The notes under the pieces: model-generated | What the model saw: only the letters and a program-made list of their open reading frames with translations | What the model was told of the DNA's origin: nothing | Database searches by the model: none | Program-made: the position numbers and the translations under genes | Source: Atkinsonella hypoxylon | Lineage: Eukaryota; Ascomycota; Sordariomycetes; Hypocreales; Clavicipitaceae | Length of the DNA stretch: 64,000 nucleotides | Direction of reading: 5' to 3' | Assembly (NCBI GenBank): GCA_000729835.1 | Contig: JFHB01000002.1 | Span: 62,001-126,000 of the forward strand | Part shown: positions 56,187 through 64,000 of the stretch, piece after piece | Position numbering within the stretch: position 1 is the first letter of the stretch | Layout: each line of letters begins with the position of its first letter

Positions 56187-58297
56187 TTTTAATAGGAATC
56201 CGGGCATTGAACCGTTGAACTTCTTCTCTTTTCTTCGGGGGGGTTTTTTTTTTTTTCACTTTGGGTAAATTCGAAAGTATTGGGAAAGTTCCGGTCAAAT
56301 GTATTTCTGTCCACATGCTTGCGCATATAGGCAACTCGGATTTCTATATTCTGGCCATATTATATTGTTTTCGGCCTTTTGAGAGTACGCCCAGAATTCA
56401 GTCGATTACGAAACACAAATCGCCCGTGACCACATGGCCCTGTGTGAAATACAGTAGGAAATATCGCATTGATGAAGAAAGCTCTTGTAATGTCTGTGAA
56501 CTCGACCGTGCCTCCCTGTAACCTCCAGTGTTGTCTGGATATAGGTGGTTGTTCCCGTGTAGGCCCGTAGTTGTGGGTGGACGTATTCATACAAGCATAC
56601 AGTCAACCCATCCGTTGCAAAATTCATGGGAAGGTCGACCCGTCCGCGTGAGTCTTGAAGAAAGGCTCAAACCCACGGCCCATCTTACAGACAACGTTTC
56701 AGGGACAGATCCTTGCATAGAGACAAGGATATGCCCAGGGTCATCCGGCATGTCATTGACTGGTAGTGCTTACATGTTGATTGCATCCATTCGGCAGCGT
56801 AAGGAGCAACTAGTCACGTGACGGAATATATATTCATAATCAGTTTTTTCCATGTAGACGGAGCAAGGATATGGAATAATCCTCTACTTTTATAACGCTC
56901 CCTCTTGACACCACATATCTCCTTGAGGACCGTAAGACTACACCTCCGTACTGACCCGCTTTTTCTCGATAGCGCCATGGAGTGACTTTAAATAACTTCC
57001 AATAGCAGCTAAATATCTTAGCAGGTAGGAATATAAGACCTTCAATGTAGCTCTTTGTATCTTTAGAACTTCTACTGCGTTATAAAATAGTGGGTACGGC
57101 ATGTACCTCAGATGCAGCCATTTTAATTGGTTCAGAATAATTGGATCGGTACGGAGGTGTAGTGTAGTCTTTCGGTCCTCAACAACAAGGAGATACAGTT
57201 ATTTATGATTGGGAGTAGTAGCATACCACCTGCTACCGATTTGAGACAATCCCTACAAGGTGATGAGCCTGCTTCCTTGGCAAGGCCATGCGGCTGCCTA
57301 GACCTGCCAATGAGCTCAGAAATCGACGAGAAGGACAAAGAATGGAGCAACCGTGACGGTAGGGAAAGCCCGGAAGATTTCATGCATGCAGTAAGTATGT
57401 ATGGACATAAGCGAACATGGAGCTGTGGGACAAGGTAGTTCAGACGCTGAGACACAAGGATATACAGCGCGGCGTCTGAAGCCGTGCACCTTGCCTGGAT
57501 AATTTACTTGGATATCCTCATCTCCGCGTGCCTGAAGGGAGCGGTTATTATTTCCTGGTCTTGCATGACCGTCCATGTCGGCCCCCAACAACAACGTAGT
57601 CTGATCTGGTGGGGTTGCACTGCAAAAGAGCCAGCAAACCAGACACCACCGCAAGGGTAAGAGCGCCAAGTGCCGGCAGTGACATGACAGGAAGATGGGG
57701 GAGGGAAGGAAACAGGTAGGAAACAGGAAGGAAACAGCCGACATGCAAATCATGCATGTTTCATCCACCAACGCACCTGTGACCACTTGTCGACTCTGTT
57801 CATAATAAATAGCACGACCATACTCCGTATACCACCGTATGATATACCCGTGCTGTTAGTGTCCGATTTCTGTTTCGATGTACGGAGTAAGGTGCGCGTC
57901 TACTATTCCCTCCCTACCAGGTCCCTACCAGGTCCCTAGGCATCTAATCGCGCGCCAACCCGGATTCTGGTGACAGTCATGCGCTCGTAAGCTCGTCATT
58001 GGCATCAGAATCGGGATTGGCGCGCGATGATACGAGGTAGGAACCTAAGGCAGGCGGGTAGCTGTCCCGGAATGGGGAAGTCCAAGCCTGCTAAAAAAGA
58101 ATCATGAGCTGAAATCCCCACAAAGTGACAGTAGAATCGATAAATAGTTAGAGCACAAAGCAGTATCATAAACAAAGAGAGATGCCGAAGACGAGAGGAG
58201 ACAACGAGGCAGGAGGGTGGTGGGTATTGGCAGCGGGACGCCAATGTCAGTCAGTGGACAGACAGGGACCGGCACTGAGTGACGGGGCCACAAGATT

Positions 58298-58327
58298 CCC
58301 AGTGCCCAGTGCCCAGTGCCCAGTGCC
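58298..58327. repeat. 7-bp tandem repeat (CCCAGTG), about 4 copies
   Basis: Four head-to-tail copies of CCCAGTG. Confidence 0.85.
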
Positions 58328-59400
58328 AATCTAATGAGCCACCAGACCAATGAGTGCACTCACTACCTTTGCCCCGATCCAGAAGGCCCCAAAGACGTCT
58401 GGTGGAAACACCTGGACAAGACCAGCTGCTCGTTGACACACCAGCTAGTAAGGCGGCCGGAAAAAAAAAAAAGAAAAAAGAAAAGAAAGCTTTTGAACGT
58501 GACACTGGCGAGAACCCGCGAAAAGAACCACAAGAACCAAGGGAAGTTACTACCCGAGGTAAATGTCTGGTGCGGGCGGCCGATCAGGGACAGACCCAGC
58601 TGGGAGGTCAAAGACACAGACAAAGGGCGTTTGGAGTAATGATATCGGCAGCTCATCTCATCATCTAGGATCACAGACAATAGCAAAGCTTTGGTTGAAC
58701 CCGGCAGGTACTGTAACTGACGGAAGGCCTATTTTTCTTATTTTTATTTTTATTTTTTTGAAAAAAAAAAAATTTAAAATGAAAAAAAAGGAGACAACGG
58801 AGAAACAATGCGTGGCCACTCGCTTGGGTCGTTGTCGTTCATTGCTTGGACGATCCGACAAGGCCAGGCTCAGGCTGTTGGGACTGAGGTCACTCACTCA
58901 CATAAGTAAACCTTTTCCCCCCTTCCCCGTTCCCTCTAGCAGCCACTTCTTCTCTTCACATCAATCGATCAAACCAGGTCTCCTTCTCTTTCCCTTCTAC
59001 GAGTTTTTCACCGTCCCTTTCCCGTCGCAGTTTTCGAATTGTCTTGCTGCTGCTCCTATGGCCGCCTTCGTGGTTGCCGAAATCTGGTCATGGCACTTAT
59101 ACCCCGCTGGAACAAATCAGGCTCCGAAATCTCCATGTCAGCTGAGATGACAACCTTCTTCTCAGGCTCGACGCCCGCCATCTTCGCAATGGAAGATAGA
59201 CCGCCTGGATGAGCGAGGGCGGTCCAGGCAATCTACGGACAGGAGACAGAAACCAGACGAAAAAAATAAAGGCCTATTCCTCGTCGACGGGACCCGCGAG
59301 ACAGGGAAGACGCGGATGGGCAGAGTGTCAAGTTCCATGGCGGGCGGCTTTGGCCCATGCCAGCTGTGACAGGGGCCGTCTCCGTCTCCGTCTGGCGATT

Positions 59401-59424
59401 GACCCATTGACCCATTGACCCATC
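59401..59424. repeat. 9-bp tandem repeat (GACCCATT G), about 3 copies
   Basis: Two complete and one partial copy of GACCCATTG. A 10-bp CAGCGCCAGC-type repeat follows at about 59456-59485. Confidence 0.8.
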
Positions 59425-59640
59425 AAGCACCCCAGCACCCAGTCAACCAGTACCCTGCGCCAGCCAGCGCCAGCCAGCGCCAACCCAGAACCCCAGGTCT
59501 CGACATGCTGCCCGCCCGCTGGCGACCATCCCCGTCCGAGAACAGCCGCGGGCGCGGGGACTCCCATTGACGCCTGCCATGCCCACGTTCGCCTCGGACA
59601 CATTACTCCGCGCATGGCCTGCAAAGAGTCTGGCTGACTT

Positions 59641-59684
59641 CGCATTGTTCGCATTGTTCGCATTGTTCGCATTGTTCGCATTGG
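59641..59684. repeat. 9-bp minisatellite (GCATTGTTC), 4 to 5 copies
   Basis: Four complete perfect copies plus a partial fifth. Confidence 0.9.
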
Positions 59685-60194
59685 GGAAATTCTCATCCTT
59701 CATCAATCGTATTCTTATTGGTCATCCTGCCTATCGACTTAGTGGGCACTCACATTGTCACAACCATCTGCTGCAGGGAAGCTGCGGGCTTGCATAGCTC
59801 CTGCATCCCCGGTGCTCGCGCCTTTGGTGGGTCTGGAGGCCCTACGCCATTTGGCAACCTGGAAAACGTTGTACAAACATAGCCACGAGAAGCTCTCAGA
59901 AGGCTTGGACCATCCAAAGCATCCAAAGATGCAATGCAGGATTCGGATGGCAAGATCCAGCACTGCTCTTTTCTGCAACTTGTAGACTCAGAGTTTTGGT
60001 CTGTTGAAACTCGTAGTGCTGAAGTGGACTTGTCGACATCAGAAAGCGGTCGCTCTTTTATTCCGGAGGACGCTCCACCATTCCCGGGAAAGAGAAAGCT
60101 TGCGAGCCTTGTTGTTCTTTCCGAGAACAACAGGGCTTTACTACCATATATTTACCAGGAGCTAACGCAAAATTTGATGCCCATGTTTCTGTTG

Positions 60195-60222
60195 CGAGCT
60201 AGGAGCTAGGAGCTAGGAGCCT
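60195..60222. repeat. 7-bp tandem repeat (GAGCTAG), 3 to 4 copies
   Basis: Three perfect copies of GAGCTAG followed by a partial copy. Confidence 0.85.
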
Positions 60223-61582
60223 CAGTGATCTGACTTGAGTCCTATGACCTTCAATCGTCTTGCTCAGCTTCGCGTCGAGTTTTTTGACTCGGTCACATCA
60301 TAATTGGAGCCATGGAGAAGCCGGAATGAATGTCATCATGCCCGACACCTTCGATTGAACGACAAAATGCATGGCAATGTGTTTATTCACGACAATGATG
60401 TTGGAACAACATCCTGCTCGGATAAGGCTCCATTTACCGCTTTGCTTTCACCGCGTCGCCTCCATTCGAAGTTCCAGCTTTCCTCACAAGATAAGCGACG
60501 AAGCAGGCAGCCGGGATGGCGGAGATTCAGTGTGACCATGACCAAGACATTAGCAGGCTATCAGACTTGCGATAAGTCTTGATTCATCTGTCAGACTCTC
60601 GATATCTAGGGTTTCGTCTGAGTCTGATCGGCTAATTCGATTGTTTATGCTGCCTGACAGATGACAGCACCGAGAACATCTCTTGAAGCAAACTAGAACA
60701 ACGAGCTGCTAAGGCCAAGATGGAGGAAAGCCCTGCTCTGGTAACGTTGTGCAGCAGCAGCTGCACATGCACTAACAGACTCTTTGGCGCTACTACCAGT
60801 GCACTATCCTTGCCCTCTGATTCGCTCGGTGCGGTGGGACGTGCCTGGACCAGGATGCGCTAAGCCAGAAACGGTTGGCAGCTGAGACGCTGGCATTTCC
60901 CAACGAACAGAAAACCAGCTGCCAAGCCAAATCATTCATTGCTGGGCAAAGAAGCTGACACGCGTGCTACTTGAATTCCGATTGATGTGGCATCCGCATG
61001 GTAGGTACTACCCGACTCGCGCGTATTACCTGCTGTAGTCTTTGCAAAGCCTGGTTCTAGCTTGGTTTGCCCACTCACACCGGCCAACTCGTTGAAGGCG
61101 TCGCTGCACAAACCACGCTCACGGGAACCCCTGGCGAAGGCGACAAACCTAGAGACAAGATTCCAACCGCGGTTTCTGTCTTCGGTCTCGTGACCCGCAA
61201 TCGCTTCCGTTCGGACGGCTGCTGGATCCGGTTCGGCTTGTTGTGCAGCTGTGAGGTGGCCTGAAGGCTCTGGCGCTGCCGGCCGATGCGAAAATTTCTT
61301 CCTCCGTGTTGCCTGTTGCGACTGGATCACGGCTCCCGCCCAGCTCACGGTGCGGTTGCTCTCCTCCCTCCACCGGTTCCGGCCTGATTGACACGGCCTT
61401 TGAAGCCACTGTTCACCTTGCCGCGCAAGATTGCGAGCCCTGCTTCACGGCAGCTGCGGTTGCTATCAACCGTTGGTCTGATTGTGTTGGTGCGCGCCCG
61501 CCCGCTGTAGCTGGGTGACGTGGATCAAAGCATCTCAGGTAGGTTCCATGTTGGTTTAGGCCCCTGGGAGACACCAGAGGTA

Positions 61583-61620
61583 CCCCCCAGCGCCCCCCAG
61601 CGCCCCCCAGCGCCCCCAGT
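61583..61620. repeat. 10-bp tandem repeat (CCCCCCAGCG), about 4 copies
   Basis: Three perfect copies of a C-rich decamer plus a partial one. Confidence 0.85.
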
Positions 61621-62532
61621 ATCCCCTTCCCCCTCCAGCCTTCAGAGTCACCATCAACCTGCCCAGCTGCTTTTTTTCTCTGGCGCGTTCAGCCTCCATC
61701 CCTTTTTCGCCGCAGTGGCAGTTGCAGTGGCAGCAGTCAAACGTTTTGGTCGCTGGGTTCTCTCAGCAGGACACCAAGGGGCCCCGCTTTCAACAGCCTG
61801 GCTTGGCCGGTTCTCTGATACTACCTTGTATTTGCCCGGCCTCATCAGTCGCTCTGGATAGTGTGGATAGTATCTGAACAGTATCTGGCGAGTCTGGCTA
61901 GAGCCTTGTTCTGGCCGCTGTCCCCCGGAAAGCGCCCAATCAGCAAGTTCTCCCTGCCTCCCCTTGCTGCCCGTCCAGCCTCACAGCCTCGCAGCACCAT
62001 TATCGCCATAACATTGCATGCCTACTTACCTCCCAGGTATCTACCTAGGTCAGGTGAGTAGGGAGGTACCTCCCTAGCTAGGCACCTAAGGTACCTAGTA
62101 GCTAGCTCGGTCTTGCAGCCTTGGGCGAGTGCTCGTTCACTAGAAGAAGTCGCGCAAGGGTGCTGCTGGTCCCGAGTCCTGCCCTGCAAACGCACCTGTT
62201 AGCTGTTAGGCGTGCTTCTCGCCCCGTGCGTTGCCTCAGAAGCTGGAAGCACTTGAGCCTTCGCCGGCGCTGGTCTCCACCTGCCCTCTCGCCTTTTGGC
62301 TCTGAAACCCACCCCCGTTCTGCCTGCTCATTTCCCACCCGACACCACACACGCACCACACACCACATACAATCCTCCACCAACCCGCGACGCGACTCGA
62401 CCTATTCATCACCACATGCCGTGGTCGTGACACGGCCCCATCGTCCTCCGTCCCTGCGCCCTCCAATGGGTCTAAGGCCATATATTTGCTGATTGCTGAC
62501 ATCGTTGCGCACAGCCTGTCGGGCTCGTCGCC

Positions 62533-64000
62533 ATGAGCGCCTGGATGAACGACGCCGTCCCCAACCATAATGGAAACGGCTTCCCCCATATCAACGATCC
62601 CAACGCTGCCGGAGTAATGATGGATCCCTCCGCCTTCATGAATAACCCGGGCCAGTTCAACCCGGGTCAATTCTCTAACCAGCAACAGATGGCTGGCATG
62701 CAGAATGGACCGATGCGCCACGGTTCGCCGACCTACCAGAACCAAAATCCGAATCAGGGCCAAGCCCCCAATCAGAATCCGAACCCAAACCAAAACCCTG
62801 TCTATCAAACCAACTCCGTGATCCCGTCAAAACGTCCTCGTCCACGAGAAGATAGTGTCACTGGCTCACCGGGACACAACCCAGCCATGCAGCCGCCGTC
62901 GCGTTCCGAGACGCCGCAACAACAAACCTTTGTTGGCTTTCAGCCTGGCGGTGCAATGGCTCAACAAAACCCGGGCCAGTTCTCCCATCTTCAGGCTAAC
63001 GGCTCTGCTAATGCCAGTCCATCGCCCATCATGGGAAATCAAATGCGACCGGGCAATGTACCTCAGAGGGTAGCTACCGCGTCACCGCATCCCTTTTCAC
63101 CTGGTCCGCAGCAATTCGGTGGTGCGCAAACGTCTCCAATTCCTTCAGAACATGGTACTCCTCAGCCGGGCCAATTCATGCAGACCATGCCACCGGGATA
63201 CAACCCAGGCTATGCGCAGTCCCCTTCCAATCCTCGGCCATCTCCCAATCCCAACACAATGGCCGCTGGTGTAGGAGGACAGATGATGCACCAGCCGATG
63301 GGCCAAATGCCGCAGCATATGGGTCAGATGCCCCCGAATATGTATCAGCAGATGCAGCAACAAATGCAACAAGGACAGCAGACACCCGGACAGCAGCCTG
63401 GCCAGCGACCACAAGGCATGGCTGACCAGCAAAAAATGGCAGCTTATCAGATGCGCCTCCAGCAACAACTACAGGGTAACATGCAAATGCAAGCACAGAT
63501 GCAAGCGCAGAACATGGGCCGCGGTATGATGCAAAAGCAACATATGCCGGGCATGCCCAATGGTCAAATGCCTCCAGGTGCCATGCGGCAACAGCCGCGG
63601 GCCATGGGTAACATCAACGCGGAACAGTTCATGAAAAATCTGACAACGCTAATGAATGCCAAGGGTCTGCCCTTGGATCCCAATCCAATCGTTGGTGACA
63701 GACCCGTCAACCTAGTCATGCTATTCCAGGTTGTTCAGTCCAAGGGTGGCTACAAATCTGTTGCCGCTGCCAATGGCTGGGCGCATATCGCTCAGGCACT
63801 AGGTCTGTCCATTCAAATGCCCACAGTGGCACCGACATTGAAGCAAGTATATGAACGCAATCTTGTCAAGTTCGAAGAAGTTTGGATCGCACAACAGAAA
63901 CACAGGATGATGCAGCAGAATGCGGGGATGAGTGGCCCTGGAACGCCGCAAAAGCCAATGCAGCCTGGACTGCACATGAACCAAGGCCAGATGCAGCAGC
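62533..64000 (+). CDS. SWI1: SWI/SNF chromatin-remodelling subunit Swi1 (ARID protein), 5' part
   Basis: Open from ATG 62533 to the window end, 489 codons, so the gene is cut off. The start MSAWMNDAVPNHNGNG follows a leader acceptor. Seen: about 350 residues of Gln/Pro/Asn/Met-rich, disordered sequence (for example MGQMPQHMGQMPPNMYQQMQ), a basic SKRPRPRE nuclear-localisation-like motif near residue 97, then an ARID/BRIGHT DNA-binding domain at about 361-455 (NINAEQFMKNLTTLM, NLVMLFQVVQSKGGYKSV, WAHIAQALGL, LKQVYERNLVKFEE). The Gln-rich region plus one ARID is the architecture of fungal Swi1, a subunit of the SWI/SNF remodeller that mobilises nucleosomes at promoters. The disordered N-terminus is comparable to the prion-forming domain of yeast Swi1. 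Confidence 0.93.
   Translation, partial: MSAWMNDAVPNHNGNGFPHINDPNAAGVMMDPSAFMNNPGQFNPGQFSNQQQMAGMQNGPMRHGSPTYQNQNPNQGQAPNQNPNPNQNPVYQTNSVIPSKRPRPREDSVTGSPGHNPAMQPPSRSETPQQQTFVGFQPGGAMAQQNPGQFSHLQANGSANASPSPIMGNQMRPGNVPQRVATASPHPFSPGPQQFGGAQTSPIPSEHGTPQPGQFMQTMPPGYNPGYAQSPSNPRPSPNPNTMAAGVGGQMMHQPMGQMPQHMGQMPPNMYQQMQQQMQQGQQTPGQQPGQRPQGMADQQKMAAYQMRLQQQLQGNMQMQAQMQAQNMGRGMMQKQHMPGMPNGQMPPGAMRQQPRAMGNINAEQFMKNLTTLMNAKGLPLDPNPIVGDRPVNLVMLFQVVQSKGGYKSVAAANGWAHIAQALGLSIQMPTVAPTLKQVYERNLVKFEEVWIAQQKHRMMQQNAGMSGPGTPQKPMQPGLHMNQGQMQQ

Larger units (their letters stand above)
56187..62532. other. 6.3-kb gene-free region; probable SWI1 promoter and long leader
   Basis: No frame in this interval has a recognisable product. 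Contents: TACTCCGTA at 57821 and its reverse complement at 57881; several minisatellites (listed); an AT-rich patch at about 56970-57090; a CT-rich stretch at about 58905-59030 ending in a CGTCGCAG acceptor-like site and followed by a mini-ORF (ATG at 59058), which looks like a transcript leader; CT- and CA-rich sequence at 61640-62400; and a probable leader-intron acceptor (GCTGAC then GCGCACAG) just before the SWI1 ATG. Long, structured leaders are known for fungal regulatory genes, so I infer that transcription of SWI1 may begin several kb upstream. Confidence 0.45.

Noticed and set aside
58563..59150. 195-aa plus-strand open frame
   Set aside because: It is composed of A-rich and CT-rich low-complexity DNA with leader-like sequence and has no domain.

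Overview
This is a stretch of the nuclear genome of a filamentous ascomycete. Genes carry short introns (about 50-110 nt) with GT(A/G)NGT donors and (C/T)AG acceptors. The gene set is fungal: an ortholog of the circadian clock protein FREQUENCY, Vid27, Cwh43, Swi1, and a CCCH/FG-repeat nuclear pore protein of the Amo1/Nup42 kind. FRQ is close in length and sequence to the Sordariomycete protein, so I place the organism in Sordariomycetes, probably Hypocreales; the species cannot be named from this window. No bacterial operons, CRISPR arrays, tRNA or rRNA genes were seen.

Layout. 0.3-11.6 kb: three minus-strand genes, VID27, a prenylcysteine-oxidase-like flavoprotein, and frq with a long leader/promoter holding GATCGA-type White-Collar-like sites. 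11.6-16.3 kb: gene-free stretch with short repeats. 16.3-21 kb: cofactor-independent phosphoglycerate mutase, a Med9-like Mediator subunit and tubulin-folding cofactor C. 21.9-27 kb: a small secreted four-cysteine protein, the GPI-GlcNAc-transferase subunit Gpi1 with a tiny two-membrane-segment gene directly upstream, and Mdm35. 27.7-33 kb: a DEK_C-domain protein whose frame is broken at an A11 run, an aldose 1-epimerase, an unrecognised acidic nuclear-type protein and Cox20. 33.3-46.9 kb: DNA polymerase epsilon catalytic subunit, a Cue3/ASCC2-like CUE protein, ribosomal protein uS10 (S20) and the FG/CCCH nucleoporin. 47.5-56.2 kb: a cytochrome P450, a roughly 300-bp foldback (MITE-like) element, Cwh43 and Utp6. 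56.2-62.5 kb: a 6.3-kb gap that probably holds the long leader/promoter of SWI1, whose first 489 codons close the window.

Most genes are single-copy housekeeping genes without operon-like linkage. Gpi1 and Cwh43 both act on GPI anchors, Mdm35 and Cox20 both act in the mitochondrial intermembrane space or inner membrane, and Swi1 and Med9 both act in Pol II transcription, but they are not adjacent in a way that suggests co-regulation. The P450 stands alone, with no synthase around it, so no biosynthetic cluster is claimed. Exon limits below were worked out by hand from splice signals, reading phase and recalled family sequence; all lengths are my own counts. I found no convincing undescribed system. 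The items most worth a second look are the frq regulatory sites and the two conserved start methionines, the foldback element, the Gpi1/small-membrane-protein junction, the A11 frame break, the GC-AG intron of VID27 and a dispersed TACGGARTA nonamer family.
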